A stretch of DNA of 60,600 nucleotides from the NCBI GenBank assembly GCA_910583675.1, contig CAJTYH010000015.1, forward strand, positions 1 to 60,600, read 5' to 3'. The notes under the pieces were generated by a model, which was not told the DNA's origin, made no database searches, and saw only the letters and a list, made by a program, of their open reading frames with translations. Source of the stretch: an uncultured Muribaculaceae bacterium. GTDB lineage: Bacteria > Bacteroidota > Bacteroidia > Bacteroidales > Muribaculaceae. This document shows, piece after piece, positions 1-7,815 of the stretch. How positions within the stretch are numbered: the stretch's first letter is position 1; every line of letters begins with the position of its first letter. The position numbers and the translations under genes were made by a program.

Positions 1-340
1 TTTCCCATTTCTGATATTTCTCTTTGGTCTTGCTCTCGAAATATTCAAGGAAGTCTGCCTGTTTCTTGGTGCGGTCGAGGAAGCCGAACTCTTCATTGAT
101 GATTGCAAGTTCACGGGTTGCACGGATACCTCGTGCTTTGAGCAGGATCTCCTCGTTGTAATCAAGCTCAAACTTGTCTTTCGGTTTGCCGATGAGATAG
201 AGGCCGAGGAACTCGCGCCGCGACATCTTCTTGATGTGCGGATTCCAAATGGGTGGGTAGTAGTCGAGGTAGAGCGAAAGTTTGCCGCTACGCAGTTTCT
301 CCTGACGGAGTGTCACTTTGGTGATGGTTGCTGATTCCAT
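1..340 (-). CDS. Tyrosine-type site-specific recombinase (integrase), N-terminal part
   Basis: The frame starts at ATG 340 on the minus strand and is open through base 1, so only about the first 113 residues are present; the catalytic domain with the R-H-R-Y residues lies outside. The visible part begins MESATITKVTLRQEKLRSG and continues with a beta-rich, then Lys-rich helical segment. This resembles the arm-type DNA-binding N-terminus of Bacteroidetes mobile-element integrases. It would catalyse integration and excision of the element whose right end lies between here and mnmE. The next gene upstream is a multi-HTH protein, a usual neighbour of such integrases. The family call is by pattern recognition; the decisive catalytic residues cannot be seen. 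Confidence 0.75.
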   Translation of the reverse strand, partial: MESATITKVTLRQEKLRSGKLSLYLDYYPPIWNPHIKKMSRREFLGLYLIGKPKDKFELDYNEEILLKARGIRATRELAIINEEFGFLDRTKKQADFLEYFESKTKEKYQKWE

Positions 341-408
341 ATTATGCTGTTTTAGAATTATAAGGTGCAAAGGTAAATGGTGGTTGCCGGGTGAGAAAAA
401 TCACCGGA

Positions 409-1320
409 TTATAACTGGATTTCGGGGTTGAACAACGCCTCTAACTCTTTGGCGTTCAGCTTTACATACTTGCCACAGCGGAGCTTGGTTATCTTGTATG
501 TTTTGACATAGTGATAGAGCTGGTCGCGTGTCAGCGAGTATTTTTCCATAGCTTCGGGCACTGAGATAAACTCTACATCCTCGGCTGACTTGGCACCTTT
601 CGCTACGTCAAAATGATATTTGGAGTAATAGACCTTCGGCCCCTCCTTACGTTTCGGTATGCCGATTTTTGACACCAGCGAATAAATCGCCGAGAGGGTC
701 ATGCCATACTTTTCCTGTATATCTTCCACTGAATACCATTCAGTGATTTCCGGGTTCTCCTTTCTCGCCGAGAACAGCCGGTCGATATGGCTCTTGCTGA
801 AATAAGCCTTACCACGAATAATAGTCTTCGGCACATTATTCTCGGCAACCACCTTGTAAATCCACGAATCCTTGACCCCGAATTTCTCCCGAATCTCAGC
901 GCGGGTATAGAAATCAGAGATTGATTTGGACTTTTTCTCAGTGACTTCGACCGGCTCACCTTCTTTCGGTGAAAGAAAATCAAACATCGCCTGAATATCG
1001 GCTTTGCTGATGAGTGTCTTTCTGCCGATTCGTGTCACCTTGATTTTACCTCGGTTGATGCAATCGTAGATATACGTTCTGCCTACACCAAGATATTGGG
1101 CTGTTTCGGTCGGCGTAAGAAAATCCTTATCCTTGCTTTTGCGGTCAAGGTTACACTGACTCGTTTCCATATTGGATAGAGCCATTTTCTTCTGTCTCAT
1201 GCGCTCCTTGTAGGAGTGCTCGGAGCATCTTTTGGAGCAGAAACGTGTAACCGTTGTCTGAGCCATAAAACGGTTGCCGCACCACTCGCAGATTCTTTCA
1301 ATTTTAATGTTGCTACTCAT
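409..1320 (-). CDS. DNA-binding protein with zinc-knuckle-like motif and four excisionase-type HTH units
   Basis: A 303-residue protein starting at ATG 1320. Residues 11-32 carry two Cys pairs (C11, C14, C28, C32), a likely zinc-binding motif. Four similar segments follow at about 67-111, 136-183, 195-239 and 251-298. Each has the excisionase or MerR-like layout: an entry such as FLTPTETAQYLGV, a helix-turn-helix, then a short basic wing. The first unit is the most canonical. It lies 68 bases upstream of the integrase start in the same direction, so it is probably a directionality or regulatory factor of the same integrative element. The binding site is unknown; short direct repeats just upstream at 1359-1451 are candidates. 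The element-associated DNA-binding role is well supported, the exact function is inferred. Confidence 0.7.
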   Translation of the reverse strand: MSSNIKIERICEWCGNRFMAQTTVTRFCSKRCSEHSYKERMRQKKMALSNMETSQCNLDRKSKDKDFLTPTETAQYLGVGRTYIYDCINRGKIKVTRIGRKTLISKADIQAMFDFLSPKEGEPVEVTEKKSKSISDFYTRAEIREKFGVKDSWIYKVVAENNVPKTIIRGKAYFSKSHIDRLFSARKENPEITEWYSVEDIQEKYGMTLSAIYSLVSKIGIPKRKEGPKVYYSKYHFDVAKGAKSAEDVEFISVPEAMEKYSLTRDQLYHYVKTYKITKLRCGKYVKLNAKELEALFNPEIQL

Positions 1321-1358
1321 TTCGTTGGTGTTAATTTCGCCTTAGTTTGTTCGTGCGC

Positions 1359-1451
1359 GTCCGTTGACGTCCGTCTACGTCCGCAAACCTCCACCACCTT
1401 GCTGACGCTTGGGGTGAAATGAGTCGCTGTCGTACAAAATCCGTACAAAAT
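1359..1451. repeat. Short direct repeats near the element end
   Basis: Two sets of direct repeats lie between the HTH gene and mnmE. The first is three copies of a CGTCCG-containing unit about 10 bases apart at 1359-1383. The second is two copies of CGTACAAAAT at 1431-1440 and 1442-1451. Helically phased direct repeats close to an integrative element end are the usual form of arm-type recombinase or excisionase sites. Function is inferred from position only. Confidence 0.4.
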
Positions 1452-1461
1452 AGTGCATAAA

Positions 1462-1497
1462 AACGCCCGACACTGACAGTTATCAGCATCAGGCGTT
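1462..1497 (-). terminator. Probable intrinsic terminator of mnmE
   Basis: Arms AACGCC (1462-1467) and GGCGTT (1492-1497) form a hairpin. Read on the minus strand, downstream of the mnmE stop, the second arm runs into GTTTTTAT, so it fits a terminator for mnmE. It lies on the element side of the junction, so it may have arrived with the element. Confidence 0.5.
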
Positions 1498-1569
1498 CTT
1501 GTAAGAGTTAAGTTTTATCGGTCAGTATCAGTCAGTTGCTATCAATATAAAGCATTAACAATCAACTGA

Positions 1570-1587
1570 TTACTTGCCGACGCAGAA
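1570..1587 (-). other. Probable attachment site at the 3' end of mnmE
   Basis: The last 18 bases of mnmE encode Phe-Cys-Val-Gly-Lys-stop. The 3' end of this gene (trmE/thdF) is the known integration target of SGI1-type islands, whose 18-base core covers the same codons. A partial integrase and its HTH partner lie directly beyond the stop codon, so this is the likely junction of the element with the chromosome. The matching copy at the other end would be left of the window, so the site is inferred and not shown by a direct repeat. Confidence 0.5.
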
Positions 1588-3006
1588 GCGGGAGAAGATG
1601 GTGGAGAGGAGGTCGGGGGTGGTGATGGAGCCGGTGATGGTGGAGAGGTGGTGGATGGATTCCCGGACATCCTGGGCGATGAGGTCGGAGGGGATGGGAT
1701 AGGGGGTGGGTTGGAGGGCTTTTATCACTCGTGTGAGTGGGGAGATGGCGTTATGGAGGGCTTCGTAATGGCGGCTGTTGGTCACGATGATGTCAGACGT
1801 GTCTTCAAGGGTTGCGGTGGTGATGCGGTGGATGGCGCTTGAAAGTTCGTCGGGAGTATCGTGAATCGCTGAGATCTTTAGTGGAGGGGAGCCTGTCAGT
1901 TCAAGGATTCTGTTAGATAGGGTTGAGAAGTCATGGAGTGTGAAGAGGTCGCTCTTGTTCAGGATTGTCAGTAGATGTGCGTCGGGAGACATGGTCTCGC
2001 GCAGTTTAGTGTAAAGTTCATTGAGTGAGAGTGTGCTTGCATCCGGGTCGTTTGGGGCAGATGTGCCGGGGATATCGAATGTATCTGGACTGAGTACCCA
2101 TAACACGATTTTTGCCATGGCGGTTTTTCCCCATGCGCGGTTGATGCCGAGGTTCTCTATCGTGTCGTCGGTATGGCGCAATCCTGCGGTGTCAATAAAC
2201 CGGTATGCGTAGCCTTGGATCGTGGCGATGTCTTCTATGGTGTCGCGCGTGGTACCCGGTATGTCACTCACTATGGCACGGTTGTCGCCGAGGAGCAGGT
2301 TCAGGATCGATGATTTCCCGGCATTCGGCCGCCCGATGATGGCCACCGGTATGCCACGCTTGATCGCGTCGCCTGTGGAGAAAGAGTCTGCCAGTCGCTT
2401 TACCGTGTCAAGTGTCTGTACGGCCAGTTGAAGCAGGTGGCTCCTGTCGGCGAACTCCACATCTTCTTCCGAGAAATCAAGCTCAAGTTCCAGCAACGCG
2501 GCAAGTTCCGTTAGCTGGTCGCGCAATACGGCCAGTTTGTTAGAGAATCTGCCCCTCATCTGCGACATGGCCACACGGTGGGCAGCTCGCGATGTGGAGG
2601 CTATGAGGTCTGCCACACCCTCGGCCTCTGCAAGATCCATCTTTCCCGAAGCGAAGGCGCGTCGTGTGAATTCTCCGGCTTCTGCCAGTCTGCATCCTTG
2701 ACGTATTAGAAGGTTGACGAGAGCGTTCTGTATATAGATGGAACCATGTATGGCCAGTTCCACGACATCCTCTCCCGTAAAAGACGCCGGTGCTCGGAAA
2801 ACCGTAGCAACGGCTTGGTCGAGCAGTTCGCCCGGGTTGTGCGGATCCTGTATCATACCAAGATGGGCTGTGTGCGATGGGGCGGTGGAAAGGTTCTTTC
2901 CTTTCCATATTCGCTGGGCTATGTCTGTCGCTTCTGGGCCGCTTATGCGTGCCACGGCGATCCCTCCTATTCCCGGAGGTGTGGATATGGCGCAAATTGT
3001 ATCCAA
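1570..3006 (-). CDS. mnmE: tRNA modification GTPase MnmE (TrmE)
   Basis: With MnmG this enzyme makes the 5-carboxymethylaminomethyl group on U34 of certain tRNAs. The 478-residue protein has the folate-binding N-terminal domain (about 1-118), a helical region interrupted by a Ras-like G domain, and the C-terminal FCVGK with the conserved Cys at 475. G-domain motifs are visible: GRPNAGKS (225-232), the Thr-rich switch SDIPGTTRD (247-255), DTAG (272-275) and NKSD. Length matches the family. The start is a TTG (3004-3006), because no ATG is available and the protein begins MDTICAIST as expected. It lies 46 bases downstream of the nuclease gene and may be cotranscribed. An integrative element abuts its 3' end without disrupting it. 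Confidence 0.96.
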   Translation of the reverse strand: MDTICAISTPPGIGGIAVARISGPEATDIAQRIWKGKNLSTAPSHTAHLGMIQDPHNPGELLDQAVATVFRAPASFTGEDVVELAIHGSIYIQNALVNLLIRQGCRLAEAGEFTRRAFASGKMDLAEAEGVADLIASTSRAAHRVAMSQMRGRFSNKLAVLRDQLTELAALLELELDFSEEDVEFADRSHLLQLAVQTLDTVKRLADSFSTGDAIKRGIPVAIIGRPNAGKSSILNLLLGDNRAIVSDIPGTTRDTIEDIATIQGYAYRFIDTAGLRHTDDTIENLGINRAWGKTAMAKIVLWVLSPDTFDIPGTSAPNDPDASTLSLNELYTKLRETMSPDAHLLTILNKSDLFTLHDFSTLSNRILELTGSPPLKISAIHDTPDELSSAIHRITTATLEDTSDIIVTNSRHYEALHNAISPLTRVIKALQPTPYPIPSDLIAQDVRESIHHLSTITGSITTPDLLSTIFSRFCVGK

Positions 3007-3052
3007 GTCGGAATCCTTTAAGTTGAACTAATCTATTTTTGACATGCTTTTT

Positions 3053-3952
3053 TCAGTCGTGGCGCGGTCTTATGCGGCTCCACCTGTGGAAGTCGCATTG
3101 TGCCTCTACTTTGTTCTCCAGTTCGTCGGGTAGTGCCGAGAAGAAGTCATGTCCGGTGATGCTTTCCACACTGTCTACGCTCACCGCATGGGTCTGCATA
3201 CCTCCGGGAACTGTGCCGTTGGGCATTATGAAACCGATGGCTGTCGGGGGATTGGTATATGGGGAGAGAATGACCTTGAAAAACTTGTCAGGTATTGCAA
3301 CGCCTGCCTCTCCTATGCGCCGGTGGCGTTTCCCTTTTTCGAATATCGGGCCGCAGACAATCACCAGTGCGCTGTCTGCCACTGCCTTTTGCCGGCATTT
3401 CTCCTCGAGTTTCTTCCAGGCGCCACGATTGAGTTCTCCTGCCTGAGGACAAATGTTGGTCATTAGAAACGACTGGTTCATCGTGGAGGCGCTCCATTTC
3501 ATATCGCCAGCGGGAGCCATGTGTCCGCGGTCGTAACCCGATCCGGTGTAGTCCGACGGTCTTGCGCATCCCGGTGCGTTGGGATCGGCGGCGAACCCCG
3601 ATGATTTCTCGCGGGCGGTTTCCCCGTCGGTTTCCGATGCGAGCAGTTCCCATGCGACCCAGTTGGGCTGGTGCGTCTCGGAATTGTACGATACGGTAAA
3701 TCCCTGGTATCGTATGATCCACTCCTGCAATCCCTCTTTGGTGACAACCTCCTCAAGGTTGCTTCCAGCCGGAAGTTGCAACGGTCTGCCTTCGTTTTCC
3801 GAGTGTGACCTTGCCATGGAGATGAACCATGCTACCAGTATCACCGCTATTATTCCAAAGGCGGTTCCCAGCCGTCGGTTTGCGTAGTCCGTTCGTGACC
3901 GGTTCCGTTTTCCGGTTTTATTCCGTCGTTTTATTGGGCGGGGTTCTTTCAT
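3053..3952 (-). CDS. Membrane-anchored DNA/RNA non-specific endonuclease (NUC1 type)
   Basis: A 299-residue protein with a very basic N-terminus (RRNKTGKRNRSR), one membrane segment (about 28-46) and an extracytoplasmic beta-beta-alpha-metal nuclease domain. The family signature is clear: DRGHMAPAGDM at 141-151 supplies the catalytic His144, followed by MTNICPQ (164-170) and LNRGAW (174-179), where the Asn ligates Mg2+. Members of this family cleave DNA and RNA without sequence preference, often outside the cytoplasm for nucleotide scavenging. It starts at ATG 3952. It follows the TPR lipoprotein gene across a terminator and precedes mnmE by 46 bases. The substrate in this organism is not known. 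Confidence 0.9.
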   Translation of the reverse strand: MKEPRPIKRRNKTGKRNRSRTDYANRRLGTAFGIIAVILVAWFISMARSHSENEGRPLQLPAGSNLEEVVTKEGLQEWIIRYQGFTVSYNSETHQPNWVAWELLASETDGETAREKSSGFAADPNAPGCARPSDYTGSGYDRGHMAPAGDMKWSASTMNQSFLMTNICPQAGELNRGAWKKLEEKCRQKAVADSALVIVCGPIFEKGKRHRRIGEAGVAIPDKFFKVILSPYTNPPTAIGFIMPNGTVPGGMQTHAVSVDSVESITGHDFFSALPDELENKVEAQCDFHRWSRIRPRHD

Positions 3953-3975
3953 TTGCTATCTGCTGCAAAAAATAT

Positions 3976-4011
3976 GGCAGCGGAGTCCGTTTCCGGTGTC
4001 TCTCCGCTGCC
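3976..4011 (-). terminator. Intrinsic terminator downstream of the TPR lipoprotein gene
   Basis: A perfect 10-base stem, GGCAGCGGAG (3976-3985) with CTCCGCTGCC (4002-4011). On the minus strand it is followed by ATATTTTTTG. It separates the TPR gene from the nuclease gene. Confidence 0.75.
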
Positions 4012-4031
4012 GTTTTATTGTGTTGTCTGGA

Positions 4032-5717
4032 TCAGAGTATTGCCGACAGGTTGAAATTCTGGAATTCAAGATCCTTGGCGGCCTTTGCTGCGAGTGAGCG
4101 GTCGAGTTTCACGGCCTGACGGAGGTTGTTGTTCACCATGGTGTCGTTGTTGGTGCGTGCTCCGAGGATGGCGGTGAGGTAGTATGTCATGGCGTTGGGT
4201 GCGTTGATGCCGGCCAGTGTGCTCTTTGCCTTGCTGTAGTCCTTGGCAAGGATCTGTGCGAGTGCGGCATTGTTGGTCTTGGCGTTGCCGAAAGCCTTCA
4301 CTGCTGCATTGGCGTCTCCGGTCATCAGGTAGTAGGTACCCATGGCGTCGTTAAGCTCGTTGAGGCCTGCTGCGGCTCCGAATTTCTGGTTGGCCTGACG
4401 GTAGTCCTTGTTGAGGAGCGAGATGAGACCGAGGTTCATCTGTGGCTCGGCTGCGTCTGGAGCCATGCGGGTGGCCTTTGCGAAATTGGCCTTTGCGGCA
4501 TCGTAGTCACCGGCCACGTATTGTGTGAGGCCGAGGTCGTTGTATGCGCGGTAGTCGTTGGGATAAAGCTCGGCAGCCTTGTTGTAGATCTTCATCTTGT
4601 CCTTGTTGCCTTCTACCAGGGTGGCGGCATAGAGGATTTCATCTGCTGTGAGTGACGATGGGTTTGAGGCGAAAGCCTGCATGATCTCGTCGTCGCTCTT
4701 GCCGATTACGTTGATGGATGCCGTGATGCGTGATTTGCGCAGCTGCGGCAGGATCTGTTCTGCGAGCTGATCGAAGATCGAGGAGAGGTTGCGGATCTCC
4801 TTCTCACGCTGCTCGGGGTCCTTGTACATGGACAGTACGCTGAGGATAAGTTCCTTGTCCTGGATGTTGCTTGCCGATACTAGCTTCTGGAAACCCTCCC
4901 AGTCCTCAGGGGTGAAGTTGGCGGTGAGTTCGCCGAACTCGGTGATCTTGTCTTTCTTCAGCTGGTTTTTCATGTATGCTGAAGTGTTCTTCTCACGATT
5001 CTCTGCCAGGCGGGTGTTGAGATCAAGTGCGCCTTCGGGGGAGGCGTAAGAAGAAATGTTTATCTCTTCTATCTCGCGCTGCTTGTCGCCGCTTGCGGCC
5101 TTTATTTTCTCATTGAGGGTGAGCATCTCGGCTGTCTTGAGCTGTCCGTCGCGTATGTTTGCCTGGTTGATCAGGAAATGTATGTCGGCGTTGTATTTCT
5201 CGTTTATGATGCGTTGGAACTTGTCGGGTGCCAATGCCGGGGTCACGGTCGATGCGTCGGCCAATGCGGCTGTGGCCACCACTCCGTTGGCCACTTTCAC
5301 TCGTGGAAGCACATATTGCTTTTTCCCTTGCGTTACGTTGAATGCAAGCTCAAGCTGGCTCTTCATCATTTCCGGCTGGTATTCATACATTACCGGGATG
5401 GTGACGCTCCCTCCGTTGTCGTAGCTTATTACGGGATTGTTGCCACGGACTTTCTCACCTTGGAAAGAGTAGGGCTGCGAAGCAACTTCCTGGCCTTCAA
5501 AGACGAGATAGGGGGTTACAGTCACCTGGGCATTCTTTACGAAGAATTTTGCCGGAACGCGGGCTGTCACAGTGGCGGGCACGCGGTCTCCGACAACTTC
5601 CAGAGGATTGGGATTGACTGTGAAGTAGTCAGCTTCGAAGCCTTTAAGCTTCTTGCTGCAGCCTGTAAGCAGTATCATACCTGAGGCCGCAAGCATCAAC
5701 ATTGATTTACTGTTCAT
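4032..5717 (-). CDS. TPR-repeat lipoprotein
   Basis: A 561-residue protein starting at ATG 5717. A lipoprotein signal ends in LLTGC with Cys20. After it comes a beta-rich region (about 25-150), then a region with INISSYASPEGALDLNTRLAENRE (about 215-240). That stretch resembles the OmpA-like pattern in which a conserved SY/GYASPEG segment precedes an R-x-N-R-like motif. The C-terminal third (about 345-550) is a series of TPR helices, including YRAYNDLGLTQYVAGDYDAA and a second unit with PQMNLGLISLLNKDY. Proteins with this architecture are conserved in Bacteroidales and act at the envelope, but I know of no assigned function. It is monocistronic, with its own -10 element at 5799-5806 and a terminator after it. 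Confidence 0.85.
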   Translation of the reverse strand: MNSKSMLMLAASGMILLTGCSKKLKGFEADYFTVNPNPLEVVGDRVPATVTARVPAKFFVKNAQVTVTPYLVFEGQEVASQPYSFQGEKVRGNNPVISYDNGGSVTIPVMYEYQPEMMKSQLELAFNVTQGKKQYVLPRVKVANGVVATAALADASTVTPALAPDKFQRIINEKYNADIHFLINQANIRDGQLKTAEMLTLNEKIKAASGDKQREIEEINISSYASPEGALDLNTRLAENREKNTSAYMKNQLKKDKITEFGELTANFTPEDWEGFQKLVSASNIQDKELILSVLSMYKDPEQREKEIRNLSSIFDQLAEQILPQLRKSRITASINVIGKSDDEIMQAFASNPSSLTADEILYAATLVEGNKDKMKIYNKAAELYPNDYRAYNDLGLTQYVAGDYDAAKANFAKATRMAPDAAEPQMNLGLISLLNKDYRQANQKFGAAAGLNELNDAMGTYYLMTGDANAAVKAFGNAKTNNAALAQILAKDYSKAKSTLAGINAPNAMTYYLTAILGARTNNDTMVNNNLRQAVKLDRSLAAKAAKDLEFQNFNLSAIL

Positions 5718-5798
5718 GTGATTCTGTATGGTGATGAGTTCTTACTTTTCCCATTTTTCCGGCATATGCATGCGGGGTGCATTCTCATATGCACAATG

Positions 5799-5806
5799 CA
5801 AAATTA
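5799..5806 (-). promoter_or_regulatory. Promoter -7 element for the TPR lipoprotein gene
   Basis: The minus strand reads TAATTTTG, matching the Bacteroidetes TAnnTTTG box, about 80 bases upstream of the ATG. No clear -33 TTG stands at the usual distance. Confidence 0.5.
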
Positions 5807-5944
5807 CAAATACTTTTTCACCCTGCATCCCAATCCGTTTCTCTTTTATCCTTTTTTGGCTTTAACAAAAGTTACAAACGACGACGCTGATGTTAATATA
5901 ACTTAAAATAGCGTCGTGGTGTCAAATTGTGAAATAAATGTAAC

Positions 5945-5973
5945 TTGTGTGTAATATGCTTATCCTAATTTTG
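5945..5973 (+). promoter_or_regulatory. Promoter of the candidate small RNA
   Basis: TTG at 5945-5947 and TAATTTTG at 5966-5973, with an 18-base spacer, give a complete Bacteroidetes promoter. No rightward protein gene follows; a structured region and a terminator do. Confidence 0.6.
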
Positions 5974-5978
5974 CCACG

Positions 5979-6164
5979 TGTCAGATCGGAGGCAACTCCG
6001 TTGGATGACACGGATAGAATTTAGGTTACAAAGAAGGCCTGAATCTCTTTACCAAGAAAAAATACTCATAGTTTAAGTTTACAAAATAGTAATTAGAGCA
6101 AAGTAAATAAAATACTTCATTATCCCTTAAAGACGGGTCGTCGCAGATGACGCCCCGTTTTTTT
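5979..6164 (+). ncRNA. Candidate small RNA of about 185 nt, family not recognised
   Basis: The region is bounded by a full promoter (5945-5973) and an intrinsic terminator (6133-6164: ACGGG and CGTC pair with GACG and CCCGT, then seven T). The 5' end folds into a strong hairpin. CGTGTCA (5977-5983) pairs with TGACACG (6006-6012), enclosing CGGAG-GCAA-CTCCG with a GNRA-type loop. A second weaker hairpin is possible around 6023-6053 (GGT and AAAGA with TCTTT and ACC). The middle is A-rich and open. There is no long ORF on the plus strand. It does not show the SRP GGAAGCAGC motif or a tmRNA tag. A closing stem between its ends, as in 6S RNA, is not apparent. Transcription and family are unproven. 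Confidence 0.5.
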
Positions 6165-6213
6165 ATTGTCCAGATAGTGGCATCACGGCGGCGCATGGAT
6201 GCTCCAGTAGATT

Positions 6214-6300
6214 TTAGCATTTCGCCTCAAGCCATCGCATAAGGCGTGCCAGGTTTACCCCCGCATCCAGCTCCTCTTGGAGAGGCTCGCGGAGAAGTGA
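6214..6300 (-). pseudogene. Coding-like remnant, C-terminal tail of an unrecognised protein
   Basis: On the minus strand a 28-codon frame between two stops encodes a protein-like tail (REPLQEELDAGVNLARL, then MRWLEAKC and a stop). It looks like an amphipathic C-terminal helix. There is no start codon at its beginning; an in-frame TAG precedes it at 6301-6303. It may be the end of a gene lost by deletion next to gtrA. I do not recognise the parent family. Confidence 0.3.
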
Positions 6301-6343
6301 CTAATTGTGAAACAGTCCTTTTTGCAGTCTTGCATTTAACTGG

Positions 6344-6865
6344 CTAAAAGCGCTTGAGTGCTTTTGCGAGGATAACGTCGAAGGCGTTGGTGCGATAAAC
6401 GAAATAACGCTGCATCAGAAAGTTCCAGAAGATGCTCACTATCCCGGCTACGGCAAGGGTGGATACTGCAAAGATGCCGTTGTCGGTGAAACCGAGGTTG
6501 AGCAGGAACTGCCAGCGACTCAACGGGCGTGCAAGATATGTGGTGCCATACATGTTGAGGAGCAGGTTGCCACCCCATACGATTAGGAATTTCACTGCAA
6601 CGGCCTTGACGTTCTGTCCGGACGCATGGAAGGTGAACTTGTAGTTTACGCAGCAGTTGACCACTCCGCCGATCACCGCTCCTATGGCGACGGCCAGGTT
6701 CGACCGGTAGAATTCCTGCATGGATGTAAGGATCAGGGAGTAGAACAGAATGCGCGAGCCTAAGTCCGCTACTGCGGACGTAAGGCTTGCCATCGCTGAA
6801 CGCATGAATGTGAACAGCACATTGTCGCTGTGGACTATGTCATGAAGCAGTTTCCTTGTTTTCAT
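6344..6865 (-). CDS. GtrA-family membrane protein
   Basis: A 173-residue protein with four predicted membrane helices (around residues 22-45, 53-72, 90-112 and 122-150) in the GtrA-like layout. The charged segment NYKFTF between helices 2 and 3 is typical. GtrA proteins are thought to flip polyprenyl-linked sugars across the inner membrane for modification of surface glycans. ATG 6865 is preferred (MKTRKLLHD...) because the longer reading from 6904 lies further inside gtrB. From 6865 it overlaps the end of gtrB by 26 bases, which suggests coupled translation. It is the last gene of the leftward cluster of membrane protein, gtrB and gtrA. Confidence 0.85.
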   Translation of the reverse strand: MKTRKLLHDIVHSDNVLFTFMRSAMASLTSAVADLGSRILFYSLILTSMQEFYRSNLAVAIGAVIGGVVNCCVNYKFTFHASGQNVKAVAVKFLIVWGGNLLLNMYGTTYLARPLSRWQFLLNLGFTDNGIFAVSTLAVAGIVSIFWNFLMQRYFVYRTNAFDVILAKALKRF

Positions 6866-7814
6866 GTCCTTTGTTTTGCCGGTGGCGTTGACCGTCCACC
6901 TCACGGACGAAATATACCGGACGATTCTTGGTCTCGTTGAAGATGCGGCCGATATACTCTCCCATGATACCCAGCGTCAGCAATGTGAGACCGCCCAGGA
7001 AGAGTATGGTGACCATCAGGGTCGGGAATCCCGCTACGTGTTCTCCCACTACCAGTGTCTTGATCAGGATGTATACAAGGTACAACAATGCACCTGTGGA
7101 CACGATGAATCCTGCCACGGTGGCGATCCGGAGCGGCACCGTGGTGTATGACGTTATCCCCTCTATTGCGAATCCGAGGAGTTTAAGCAGGTTCCATTTC
7201 GTCTGGCCGGCCTCACGGTCGGCCTGCTCGAACGGTACGTCGATCTTTTTGAATCCGATATAACAGAAAAGCCCCTTGGTGTACCTGTGTGTCTCGCGCA
7301 TCTGTTTCAACGCCTCTATGCAGGAACGATCGAGGAGTCGGAAGTCTCCCACGTTTTCCAGGATGGGGATCTTGGTGGTCTTCTGTAGCAGTGTGTAATA
7401 AAGCAACGACAGTCGCTTCCTCAGCCAAGGTTCCTTGCCGCGTGTTATCCGTCGTCCGTAAACGTCGTCGTATCCCTTTTCCCATTGCGCTATCATCTTG
7501 GGGATCACCTCCGGGGGATGCTGCAGGTCTGCATCCATGATCACAGTGCAATCTCCGGTGACAAAGTCGAATCCCGCCATCATCGCGATCTCCTTGCCGT
7601 AATTGCGTGACAGGTCTATGAAATGAAACCTGTTGTCGCGGCGGTGCATCTCCAATGCCTTGGCCGGAGTGGCATCCGTGCTGCCGTCATTGACCATGAC
7701 AACCTCCCACAAGTATGCCGGATTACTGTCCATCAGTGCGGAAAGTCTTTCAAACAGGGCAGGGAGCACCTCCTGCTCATTGTACATTGGTATGAGTATG
7801 GATACCTTCTTCAT
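6840..7814 (-). CDS. GtrB/DPM1-like polyprenyl-phosphate glycosyltransferase (GT2)
   Basis: A 324-residue protein. The N-terminal GT-A domain carries VSILIPMYNEQEVLPALF, the nucleotide-binding VNDGSTD (about 41-47) and the metal-binding DADLQHPPE (about 94-102). Two membrane helices follow at about 232-258 and 266-290, the normal architecture of GtrB, ArnC or dolichyl-phosphate mannose synthase-like enzymes. They move a sugar from a nucleotide donor to undecaprenyl phosphate on the cytoplasmic face. The lipid-linked sugar is then flipped (GtrA) and used by a polytopic transferase, for which the gene directly upstream (1-base gap) is the candidate. The sugar cannot be told from the sequence. 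Confidence 0.9.
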   Translation of the reverse strand: MKKVSILIPMYNEQEVLPALFERLSALMDSNPAYLWEVVMVNDGSTDATPAKALEMHRRDNRFHFIDLSRNYGKEIAMMAGFDFVTGDCTVIMDADLQHPPEVIPKMIAQWEKGYDDVYGRRITRGKEPWLRKRLSLLYYTLLQKTTKIPILENVGDFRLLDRSCIEALKQMRETHRYTKGLFCYIGFKKIDVPFEQADREAGQTKWNLLKLLGFAIEGITSYTTVPLRIATVAGFIVSTGALLYLVYILIKTLVVGEHVAGFPTLMVTILFLGGLTLLTLGIMGEYIGRIFNETKNRPVYFVREVDGQRHRQNKGHENKETAS

Positions 7815-7815
7815 G

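Noticed and set aside
2540..2995. Long frame shadows inside mnmE and other genes
   Set aside because: They overlap strongly conserved genes, have biased composition and no recognisable motifs.
5979..6164. 6S RNA
   Set aside because: The two ends are not complementary and no central bubble closed by long stems is apparent; only the size is similar.
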